A stretch of 5,438 nt of DNA from Caldisericaceae bacterium (lineage in GTDB: Bacteria; Caldisericota; Caldisericia; Caldisericales; Caldisericaceae). Made by a program: the position numbers and the translations under genes. Positions within the stretch are counted from its first letter, which is position 1; every line of letters starts with the position of its first letter. Below the pieces are notes generated by a model. The model saw only the letters and a program-made list of their open reading frames with translations, searched no databases and was not told the DNA's origin. The stretch lies in NCBI GenBank assembly GCA_026987225.1, contig JALSNB010000042.1:1-5438 (forward strand), written 5' to 3'. Of the stretch, positions 1 through 5,357 are shown one piece after another.

Positions 1-1569
1 TGCAACCTGAATGGCCTTACGCGGTGTGTTTTTTATTACATTGTAGGAAATTACGACGTTTTTCAGGTTATCCAAAATCATTCCCGCATATTCCGTCGTA
101 TCAATGATGTTTCTCGTTATCACGCTGTCGTGCAGGTAGAAAAGCGCAAGTGCGGATTTCTCGTTATTCCAATTCACGTTTGTGATCTTATTATCTTCGA
201 TGAGCCAATTTTTAGTTATACCCGGGCCGTCCGTTGCAACTGCCGGGCCGTGAATGTCTTCAAAGCTGTTGGAAATTACTTTAAGGCCGTCAGGTCCGTT
301 CTCGGAGCCTGCAGAATTCGTTATAACTCCTGGACTTGTATTATCTCCGGCCCCTCCCTGCCCGTGAACTTGCTTGAATTTGAAGCCTTTTATCGTAGTG
401 TTGTTTGCATCTTTTGTAAGCTTAAATACGGGAATATCACCTGTAAGTATGGTATTTGTCGTTCTGTAATCTTCGGTGTCCGAAAGAATCGTAAGGGATT
501 TATCCACTACAACTTGCTCGTTGAATTCGCCTGCAAGAACTTTTATCGTATCTCCGTCCGTAGCGGCATTAACGGCCGATTGAATAAGCATGCCCGCTCC
601 TACGTAATATTTCACATAGTCGGAAGCGGGAATAGTATCGATAATGTCGTTTGTGCTTATCGTATCCAATCCGTTTACCACCGCATCCGATATATTGTTA
701 GTCACAAGTGCGGCACCGTAATGCACCGCATCGTTAAGTGTTTTATAGAAAACAATTTTATGAACTGCCGTCTGCGGGATTCTTACGATATAGTGAAAAT
801 CATTCGAAACGTTCAGGTTTGTTATCGGGTAATCCGTACCCGATGGGTAATGTCCTGTTTCCGTGTAAAAAGGTATGGGTTCGTTAAAACCGTTTGTTCC
901 GGTAAGTGTTATATTGCTTGATCCTCCCGCATAGTATCGTCCGTAAGTAAAAACCGCCATTCCGCCCCATGTGTTGTTGTTTGTTGTGATGTTGCTGGCA
1001 GTCGCGTTATGCGAATCCGTAAGTGCAATGCCAACTCCGCCGTTATTCTTAACCGTGATATTGTTGAGAGTTATGCCTGTGCACCCGTTAAAGTCTATTC
1101 CGGATCTTCCGCAGTTTTCAACAACAAGGTTTTCGTAATCGAGATTGCTCCCACCCGCACTGTGGATTCCGTATCCGTCACTTGAACCGGTAGGGCCTTT
1201 GAGCGTGAACTTTTTTAAAGTGACACTATCGGCCGTTACTTTGATTCCGTATCCGCTGATATATCCGCTTGCGTCAATCGTTACGCCGGATGCGGAACTT
1301 CCAATAATTGACAGGGATTTTGAAACGCTCAACTGTTCTGTATATGTTCCGCTCTCTACCTGTATGATGTCGCCCGTACTCACCGAATCGATTGCGTGCT
1401 GAATCGTTTTCCACGGATGTGCGGCACTTCCGTCATTCGAGTCGCTCCCGCTCGGTGACACATAATAAGTTGTTTGTGCGCTTGCAATGTTACGGGAAAC
1501 CGGAACAAAAGCAAAAGCCATAACAATTGACAATATGACAAACAAAGCCATTAATTTTCCAAATCTCAT
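1..1569 (-). CDS. Secreted right-handed parallel beta-helix protein (DUF1565/NosD-like), C-terminus beyond window
   Basis: The frame is open from an ATG at 1569 to the left edge (523 codons, no stop), so the C-terminus is missing. The protein begins with a Sec signal peptide: R2/K5, a hydrophobic core at about 7-23, and a likely cleavage after A29-S30-A31. A DUF1565-like start follows (YYVSPSGSDSNDG at 35-47, then HPWKTIQ), and then GD-I-V--G-Y-E and KSLSIIG at 66-90. Residues 100-225 and 390-523 carry irregular repeats rich in Asn, Gly, Ile and Val, such as NNITVKNN and ISNNxI-like turns, as in pectate-lyase-type beta-helix rungs. Residues 321-362 repeat the N-terminal module. The stretch at about 226-320 is less rung-like and may be a separate insert. 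The product is probably an exported or surface carbohydrate-binding or carbohydrate-active protein. No catalytic site could be assigned and the substrate is unknown. The fold is fairly sure, the function is not. Confidence 0.85.
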   Translation of the reverse strand, partial: MRFGKLMALFVILSIVMAFAFVPVSRNIASAQTTYYVSPSGSDSNDGSAAHPWKTIQHAIDSVSTGDIIQVESGTYTEQLSVSKSLSIIGSSASGVTIDASGYISGYGIKVTADSVTLKKFTLKGPTGSSDGYGIHSAGGSNLDYENLVVENCGRSGIDFNGCTGITLNNITVKNNGGVGIALTDSHNATASNITTNNNTWGGMAVFTYGRYYAGGSSNITLTGTNGFNEPIPFYTETGHYPSGTDYPITNLNVSNDFHYIVRIPQTAVHKIVFYKTLNDAVHYGAALVTNNISDAVVNGLDTISTNDIIDTIPASDYVKYYVGAGMLIQSAVNAATDGDTIKVLAGEFNEQVVVDKSLTILSDTEDYRTTNTILTGDIPVFKLTKDANNTTIKGFKFKQVHGQGGAGDNTSPGVITNSAGSENGPDGLKVISNSFEDIHGPAVATDGPGITKNWLIEDNKITNVNWNNEKSALALFYLHDSVITRNIIDTTEYAGMILDNLKNVVISYNVIKNTPRKAIQVA

Positions 1570-1573
1570 AGCT

Positions 1574-1580
1574 ACCTCCC
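1574..1580 (-). promoter_or_regulatory. Ribosome binding site of the beta-helix gene
   Basis: On the minus strand GGGAGGT precedes the ATG at 1569, with 5 nt between GGAGG and the start codon. This fixes the start and gives a complete signal peptide. Confidence 0.8.
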
Positions 1581-1608
1581 TCACACTTATACGATACATA
1601 GTTTTTCC

Positions 1609-1636
1609 ATTGTAATATGAAATTCAAATATTTCAA
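1609..1636 (-). promoter_or_regulatory. Putative sigma70-type promoter of the beta-helix gene
   Basis: On the minus strand TTGAAA (1631-1636) and TACAAT (1609-1614) each match 5 of 6 consensus bases and are separated by 16 bp. Transcription would start near 1602 and give a leader of about 33 nt with the ribosome site near its end. The surroundings are AT-rich, so chance matches are possible. A TATAAG at about 1587-1592 is a weaker alternative. The rest of the 1570-1775 gap holds only this promoter and the hutU terminator. Confidence 0.5.
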
Positions 1637-1722
1637 AACCGTAAAAGAAAAAATATCCGTATCAAAAAATAATCTCGCAAGAGTAAAGCATATTTTACCT
1701 TCCGAAAACAGTAATTGCTTTT

Positions 1723-1751
1723 AAAATACAAAACCCCGCCTTTCGGCGGGG
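1723..1751 (-). terminator. Rho-independent terminator of the chagasin-hutU unit
   Basis: On the minus strand a 7-bp all-GC stem CCCCGCC/GGCGGGG (1745-1751 with 1734-1740) is closed by a GAAA tetraloop (1741-1744). It is followed by TTTTGTATTTT. The stem begins about 24 nt after the hutU stop codon. It separates hutU from the beta-helix gene, which therefore needs its own promoter. Confidence 0.9.
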
Positions 1752-1775
1752 CGGAAAGTTTTGTTAAGGGGCGAT

Positions 1776-3425
1776 TTATTTTTCCATCGGCATCTTTATA
1801 CCGTTCTTTTTTGCAAAGTTTTTGGCTATATCGTATCCCGCATCGGCATGACGCACGACACCGAGCCCCGGGTCGGCCGTCAGTACCCGTTCCAGCCTGC
1901 TTGCCGCATCGTCCGTTCCGTCAGCAACAATTACCATGCCTGCATGCAGAGAATATCCTATGCCCACGCCTCCGCCGTGATGGAACGAAACCCATGTCGC
2001 ACCGTTTGCCACGTTAAGCATTGCATTCAGCACGGGCCAATCACCGATTGCATCGGATCCGTCCTTCATCTTTTCGGTTTCCCTGTTCGGTGATGCAACG
2101 GATCCAGTATCGTGGTGGTCTCTGCCTATCACGATAGGCGCTTTTATCTTTCCTTTCTTCACAAGGTCGTTAATAATCAGCCCGAACTTTGCGCGTTCTC
2201 CGTATCCGAGCCAGCAGATTCGTGCGGGAAGCCCCTGAAATTTGACACGCTCGTGCGCAAGCTCAATCCAGTTCACAAGGTGTTTGTCGTATGCAAATTC
2301 TTTTTTCACAACTTCATCGGTAACATAAATATCCTGAGGATCTCCGGAAAGTGCAACCCAGCGGAACGGCCCCTTGCCTTCGGAGAAAAGATCTCTTATG
2401 TACGCGGGAACGTACCCCGGCACTTCAAACGCATCTTTGTATCCGGCCTCGGTTGTGACGCCCCTGATGTTATTTCCGTAGACAAATGTCACAACACCTT
2501 TCCTCTTGTATTGCACCATTGCGTCCATATGCTTTACCATTGATTCGAGCGCTTTTTTCTTGAACTCCTCGGGGTTTTCTTCCCTGAGCTTTCTCGCCTC
2601 TTCAATAGTCATTCCGGCGGGATAATACGCCATAGGATCGTGCGCAGACGTCTGATCCGTCACAATATCGGGCATTACGCCGCGCTTCAACAGTTCCGAG
2701 TAAACCTCCGCCGCATTGCCCAATAGCCCAACCGAAAGCGCCTTTTTGTTTTTCTTTGCACCTTCGACCATCTTTAGCGCTTCGTCGAGGCTGTCCGTCC
2801 ACGTATCGAGATATTTCGTATCTATACGCCTCTTTATGCGTTCGGGATCGATTTCAACAACAAGCGCCACACCGTGCAGCATCGTCACTGCAAGCGGCTG
2901 AGCACCGCCCATTTCTCCGAGTCCCGCAGTAAGTAAGAAACGCCCCCGCAGATCGTCACTTCCGAATGCCTTTTTTGCCGCTGCGGCATACGTTTCGTAA
3001 TCGCCCTGAAGAATTCCCTGTGTGCCGATATAGATCCAGCTTCCTGCGGTCATCTGCCCGTACATCGTAAGCCCCATTGCTTCGAGTTTATGGAAATAAT
3101 CCCAATTTGCCCAGTGCGGGACAATCACGGAATTGGAAATAATGACACGCGGCGCATCTTTATGCGTTTTGAAAACTGCAACCGGCTTTCCGGACTGCAC
3201 GACGAGCGTTTCGTCGTTTTCAAGTTCTTGAAGCGTTCTTACGATTGCATCAAACGATTCCCAATTCCTTGCCGCTTTCCCCGAGCCTCCGTAAACTATG
3301 AGGTGCTCCGGATCACCTGCAACCTCGGGATCAAGGTTGTTCATCAGCATTCTCATTGCAGCTTCCTGTCCCCACCCTTTGCAGTGGAGTTCCGTGCCTC
3401 TCGGCGCTCTGATAACTCTGCCCAT
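1776..3425 (-). CDS. hutU: Urocanate hydratase (urocanase), EC 4.2.1.49
   Basis: This is the second enzyme of histidine degradation. It adds water to urocanate to form imidazolonepropionate, uses tightly bound NAD+ as an electrophile, and acts in the cytoplasm. The 549-residue length is normal for the family. Family blocks run from end to end: GWGQEAAMRMLMNNLDPEVA (17-36), YGGSGKAARNW (45-55), QSGKPV (77-82), YGQMTAGSWIYIGTQGILQG (122-141), TAGLGEMGGAQP (166-177), DQTSAHDP (257-264), ARICWLGYGER (401-411), RDHHD (435-439) and HHGGGVGIGYSLHAG (482-496). C404 in the RICWLG block corresponds to the active-site cysteine (Cys410) of the Pseudomonas putida enzyme. The start at 3425 is set by AAGGAGG 5 nt upstream. 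The gene lies 10 nt after the chagasin-like gene and is probably co-transcribed and translationally coupled with it. No hutH, hutI or hutG is in the window. The gene looks intact and functional. Confidence 0.97.
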   Translation of the reverse strand: MGRVIRAPRGTELHCKGWGQEAAMRMLMNNLDPEVAGDPEHLIVYGGSGKAARNWESFDAIVRTLQELENDETLVVQSGKPVAVFKTHKDAPRVIISNSVIVPHWANWDYFHKLEAMGLTMYGQMTAGSWIYIGTQGILQGDYETYAAAAKKAFGSDDLRGRFLLTAGLGEMGGAQPLAVTMLHGVALVVEIDPERIKRRIDTKYLDTWTDSLDEALKMVEGAKKNKKALSVGLLGNAAEVYSELLKRGVMPDIVTDQTSAHDPMAYYPAGMTIEEARKLREENPEEFKKKALESMVKHMDAMVQYKRKGVVTFVYGNNIRGVTTEAGYKDAFEVPGYVPAYIRDLFSEGKGPFRWVALSGDPQDIYVTDEVVKKEFAYDKHLVNWIELAHERVKFQGLPARICWLGYGERAKFGLIINDLVKKGKIKAPIVIGRDHHDTGSVASPNRETEKMKDGSDAIGDWPVLNAMLNVANGATWVSFHHGGGVGIGYSLHAGMVIVADGTDDAASRLERVLTADPGLGVVRHADAGYDIAKNFAKKNGIKMPMEK

Positions 3426-3430
3426 GCCTG

Positions 3431-3437
3431 CCTCCTT
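3431..3437 (-). promoter_or_regulatory. hutU ribosome binding site overlapping the upstream stop codon
   Basis: AAGGAGG on the minus strand lies 5 nt before the hutU ATG. Its first two A residues are the last two bases of the TAA stop codon (3436-3438) of the chagasin-like gene. Ribosomes ending the upstream gene therefore stop on the hutU ribosome site, a typical coupling arrangement. Confidence 0.85.
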
Positions 3438-3828
3438 ATCGAACGTTTATTTTTACGGAAAATACCTGCGAAGACGGAAGTTCGCCTTCCCAGTTCCTTT
3501 TATACACAAGAGAAAGAACACCGCTCCCTTTCTTTGCCGCCTTGAATTTAAAAACGGTGTACCCTCCGGAACCTACGACGCCTTTCTTCGTTTTGTCCGG
3601 TATGTAGTCCTTCGCACCCATAGGTTCTATGTTCTCCGGAACGGATTTTATGTGCCAATCGTATCCGGTTGTGGGATTGGAGCGAAGTTTCACGTAAAAA
3701 ACAGTCCCTTCCTTTACGGTAATTTCTTTTCCGTTGTCCTCTTCACCGATATAAAGAGGTTTTGCCGCACACGATGTAAACAGAAGTGCGATTGCCGCAA
3801 AGATTGCGAATATCCCCTTTTTTCTCAT
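3436..3828 (-). CDS. Chagasin-like (I42) cysteine-protease-inhibitor lipoprotein
   Basis: The 130-residue product starts with MRKK, a hydrophobic segment (5-19) and FTSC, a lipobox-like site with C20 as the probable lipidated cysteine. It should be an extracytoplasmic lipoprotein. The mature part is about 110 residues, the usual size of the chagasin domain, and carries its three inhibitory loops. These are NPTTGYDW (51-58), the glycine-rich VGSGGYTVFKF (85-95), and RNWE (111-114) in place of the usual R-P-W/F. Known members wedge these loops into papain-like (C1) protease active sites. The start is placed at ATG 3828 because AAGGAGG (3833-3839) is 4 nt away. An in-frame GTG at 3831 would leave only 1 nt. 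The gene is followed after 10 nt by hutU. The likely role is shielding the cell from host, competitor or own cysteine proteases, which is inference. The target protease is not identified. Confidence 0.88.
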   Translation of the reverse strand: MRKKGIFAIFAAIALLFTSCAAKPLYIGEEDNGKEITVKEGTVFYVKLRSNPTTGYDWHIKSVPENIEPMGAKDYIPDKTKKGVVGSGGYTVFKFKAAKKGSGVLSLVYKRNWEGELPSSQVFSVKINVR

Positions 3829-3832
3829 CACG

Positions 3833-3839
3833 CCTCCTT
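3833..3839 (-). promoter_or_regulatory. Ribosome binding site deciding the chagasin-like start
   Basis: AAGGAGG on the minus strand is 4 nt from ATG 3828 and 1 nt from the in-frame GTG 3831. The ATG is therefore preferred. The same heptamer precedes hutU. Confidence 0.8.
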
Positions 3840-3875
3840 AAATTCTTTTTTAAAGTATAGCACACAAAAGAATTT
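3840..3875 (-). repeat. Perfect 10-bp inverted repeat flanking a -10 box (candidate operator)
   Basis: On the plus strand the arms AAATTCTTTT (3840-3849) and AAAAGAATTT (3866-3875) are exact reverse complements separated by 16 bp. The -10 box of the chagasin-hutU promoter (3854-3859) lies near the centre. One arm sits in the -10/-35 spacer and the other covers the start of the transcript next to the ribosome site. One arm is upstream of the predicted start site, so a transcript from this promoter cannot fold it into a hairpin. A DNA operator is more likely. The low base complexity lowers confidence. Confidence 0.5.
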
Positions 3876-3882
3876 GAGTAAA
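3854..3882 (-). promoter_or_regulatory. Extended -10 promoter of the chagasin-hutU unit
   Basis: On the minus strand TATACT (3854-3859) is preceded by TGC, an extended -10 TGn motif. TTTACT (3877-3882, 4 of 6 matches to TTGACA) lies 17 bp upstream. The start site would be near 3847, giving a leader of about 20 nt that carries the AAGGAGG site. The promoter lies just past the stop codon of the oxidoreductase gene. Read-through from that gene is also possible because no terminator is seen between them. Confidence 0.65.
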
Positions 3883-3893
3883 ATCGGAAGCGC

Positions 3894-4571
3894 TTAAGGA
3901 GCTTTTATCTTTGCCTCGTCGCTGTATCCCTGAGATTCCCAGAATCCCCTATAGTTGTAATTAACGACTTTTATCCGGTTAACCCATTTCACCCATTTGT
4001 AGCCGTAATGCCCCGGATAAACGAGCCTCAGCGGGAAACCGTGCTTTTGAGGGAGAATTTCCCCGTTCATCTCGGTTGCAAGAATTACGTTATCTTTTAA
4101 TGCTTCTTTTAGCGGAATCGAGGATGAATAACCGTCCGCCGCAAAGAAAACAACTTCCGTTGCACCGTTCTTTACGCCCGCCATGTTCAGCACGGTTTTC
4201 AACGGAATGCCGCTCCACACTGCTTTTGCACTGATCAGGGCAACGCAGGTAAGCGTTTCCGTTTCGGATTTTTTGTACAGATTATTGAGTTCCGCATATG
4301 TTAGCGATTGCGGTTTATCGACAAGCCCGTCTATAACGAGCCGATATTTTTCTATGTCGATTTTAGGCACACCTTTTATGCTAACTGCAAAAAACTCTCC
4401 GTTTTTCGTGATATCCTTTGCGTTGTTCAAAGAAATCTCAAGCTGTTTTTCAAACAGGCTTTTCGCATTGCCCATCTGTACCGCAGGGCGCGTTCCCCTT
4501 ACTATGAGCGCAAAACTCACGGAAGCAAGCAAGGCAAAAACAATTATATAAACCAAAAATTTATCTTTCAT
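3894..4571 (-). CDS. Membrane-anchored sulfite-oxidase/MsrP-like molybdopterin oxidoreductase
   Basis: The 225-residue product has a hydrophobic segment at about 5-24, after MKDK, and then one oxidoreductase molybdopterin-binding domain (about 65-215). Family landmarks are YRLVIDGLVDKP (76-87), LTCV with the predicted molybdenum-ligand C109, W-S-G-I-P-L (119-124), and ADGY (145-148). The C-terminal block is QKHGFPLRLVYPGHYGYKWV (175-194), followed by RGFWESQGY (208-216). The C109-to-W119 spacing of 10 residues looks like that in E. coli MsrP as I recall it, rather than the longer glycine-containing loop of classical sulfite oxidases. MsrP reduces methionine sulfoxide in envelope proteins. The reaction here is inferred and could instead concern sulfite or another S- or N-oxide. 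No dimerisation domain, haem domain or twin-arginine motif is present, and no MsrQ partner is in the window. The start is set at 4571 because AGGAG lies 5 nt upstream. An ATG at 4586 would place that site inside the gene. The promoter carries a PerR-type box. Confidence 0.9.
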   Translation of the reverse strand: MKDKFLVYIIVFALLASVSFALIVRGTRPAVQMGNAKSLFEKQLEISLNNAKDITKNGEFFAVSIKGVPKIDIEKYRLVIDGLVDKPQSLTYAELNNLYKKSETETLTCVALISAKAVWSGIPLKTVLNMAGVKNGATEVVFFAADGYSSSIPLKEALKDNVILATEMNGEILPQKHGFPLRLVYPGHYGYKWVKWVNRIKVVNYNYRGFWESQGYSDEAKIKAP

Positions 4572-4576
4572 TTCTT

Positions 4577-4581
4577 CTCCT
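4577..4581 (-). promoter_or_regulatory. Ribosome binding site deciding the oxidoreductase start
   Basis: AGGAG on the minus strand lies 5 nt before ATG 4571. It falls between that ATG and an in-frame ATG at 4586, so the downstream ATG is the probable true start and the product is five residues shorter than the longest frame. Confidence 0.75.
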
Positions 4582-4589
4582 ATCATTAT

Positions 4590-4604
4590 TTATAATCATT
4601 ATAA
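4590..4604 (-). promoter_or_regulatory. Exact PerR-box palindrome (Fur-family operator)
   Basis: The sequence TTATAATCATTATAA is a perfect 7-1-7 palindrome. It matches the Bacillus subtilis PerR-box consensus TTATAATnATTATAA at every position, and differs from the Fur box TGATAATnATTATCA by one base in each arm. It covers the -10 box (4598-4603) and the predicted start site near 4591, the right place for a repressor. PerR is a metal-dependent peroxide sensor, so the oxidoreductase gene would be derepressed by hydrogen peroxide. The regulator itself is not in the window. AT-richness makes a chance match possible but unlikely in exactly this position. Confidence 0.7.
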
Positions 4605-4626
4605 TAACTTTTGGAGATTATGCAAA
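4598..4626 (-). promoter_or_regulatory. Promoter of the molybdopterin oxidoreductase gene
   Basis: On the minus strand a perfect TATAAT (4598-4603) is spaced 17 bp from TTTGCA (4621-4626, 4 of 6 matches to TTGACA). The predicted start near 4591 gives a leader of about 20 nt ending in the AGGAG site. The -35 hexamer lies about 7 bp past the stop codon of the upstream metallopeptidase gene. Confidence 0.65.
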
Positions 4627-4632
4627 AGAGTG

Positions 4633-5289
4633 TCAAAGCCGAAACAGATACCCGTTTTCTTTCAGATAGCGCACACTTTTCCCGTAATCAGGAAGCACCT
4701 TTTCGACAAGTTCGTAGAACGCTTTGGAATGATTAAATTCAATGATGTGGCACAGTTCATGCACCACAATATAATCGATTGCAAAAGGAGGAAGCATTGC
4801 GATTCTGTATGAAAAATTCAAATTGCCCTTTTTGGAGCATGAGCCCCACCTGCTTTCCGCGGAAGTAATTTTCACGGAACGGTATTCCACACCGCACCGC
4901 TTCGAAAACACACTGACGCGCTCGGATACAATTTCGGCGGAGCGGGCTTTATACCACTCGAAAAATGCTTTTCTTTTGTCCTTTACATTGCCACTCAAAC
5001 GAAAAGTGCCGTTTTCAAAGATAAGGGGAACGGTTTGGTTTTCAACAATTTTGAGAGGGTAAAATTTGCCCGTGTTTGGGAATTTTTCGGATTCTACGAA
5101 TTTTCTTTTTACTTTTGCTTTAGAAAGTATTTTGGCGATTGCCCTTTTATGCTTTAAAAGAATTTTTTCGATTTCTTGCACACTTACATTGTGAGGTGCA
5201 TAAATGCACACGGAATTTTCGGAAATAGCGTCAATTCTTACTGTTTTTCTCTTTGCCCTTACGATTTTTTCGATTTTTATCCGTTCCAT
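4633..5289 (-). CDS. YgjP-like (DUF45) zinc metallopeptidase domain protein
   Basis: The 218-residue protein has no signal peptide or membrane segment and is probably cytoplasmic. The N-terminal half (1-100) is basic and strand-rich, with the RAKRKTVRI start typical of the family. The C-terminal half carries the hallmark ESRWGSCS (145-152) and HELCH (177-181), followed by E184, H187 and LPDY (199-202). H177, H181 and H187 are the likely zinc ligands and E178 the catalytic base, as in the YgjP/WLM/SprT-like gluzincin group. The natural substrate of these proteins is largely unknown, so only a putative metallopeptidase role is assigned. The ATG at 5289 is preferred over an in-frame TTG at 5295. 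No Shine-Dalgarno sequence precedes either, and a TATAAT box sits immediately upstream, suggesting a leaderless mRNA. The stop codon is 61 nt before the oxidoreductase start. Confidence 0.9.
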   Translation of the reverse strand: MERIKIEKIVRAKRKTVRIDAISENSVCIYAPHNVSVQEIEKILLKHKRAIAKILSKAKVKRKFVESEKFPNTGKFYPLKIVENQTVPLIFENGTFRLSGNVKDKRKAFFEWYKARSAEIVSERVSVFSKRCGVEYRSVKITSAESRWGSCSKKGNLNFSYRIAMLPPFAIDYIVVHELCHIIEFNHSKAFYELVEKVLPDYGKSVRYLKENGYLFRL

Positions 5290-5295
5290 TTGCAA

Positions 5296-5301
5296 ATTAT
5301 A
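5296..5301 (-). promoter_or_regulatory. TATAAT -10 box placed for a leaderless metallopeptidase mRNA
   Basis: On the minus strand a perfect TATAAT ends 6 nt before the ATG at 5289, so the usual start-site distance puts +1 on the A of the ATG. No ribosome site is visible. The -35 region (CTTTCC at 17-bp spacing) is poor, which keeps confidence moderate. Confidence 0.5.
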
Positions 5302-5310
5302 CAGGTAAAC

Positions 5311-5357
5311 GGAAAAAAGGAAAGGGCTGCGAAAAAGGAGGAGGAAAACGCAGCCCT
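5311..5357 (-). terminator. Probable terminator hairpin of an off-window minus-strand gene
   Basis: AGGGCTGCG and CGCAGCCCT form a perfect 9-bp stem (5323-5331 with 5349-5357) around a 17-nt loop. Read on the minus strand the loop is pyrimidine-rich and the stem is followed by TTCCTTTTTTCC, a fair U-tract. On the plus strand no U-run follows the stem directly, so the minus orientation is favoured. The loop is long for a terminator. On the plus strand the loop contains two overlapping GGAGG-like motifs. Confidence 0.6.

Noticed and set aside
130..921. 263-codon open frame on the plus strand
   Set aside because: It lies antisense to the beta-helix gene, is rich in Cys, Arg and Ile without domain-like patterns, and has no ribosome site. 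The minus-strand frame encodes a clear signal peptide and repeats.
1670..1690. Small CTC-GCAA-GAG hairpin upstream of the beta-helix promoter
   Set aside because: A 3-bp stem is too short to be meaningful and has no supporting context.
2112..2543. 143-codon plus-strand frame opposite hutU
   Set aside because: It is antisense to conserved hutU blocks and has no recognisable protein features. The other long plus-strand frames opposite hutU, the inhibitor, the oxidoreductase and the metallopeptidase were rejected for the same reason.
2602..2802. 66-codon minus-strand frame inside hutU
   Set aside because: It is a shifted reading of hutU with no start signal, and hutU itself is intact through this stretch.
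4590..4604. Reading the palindrome as a Fur (iron) box
   Set aside because: It differs from the Fur consensus at the second base of each arm, precisely the bases that separate Fur from PerR sites in Bacillus. PerR fits without mismatch, though cross-binding cannot be excluded.
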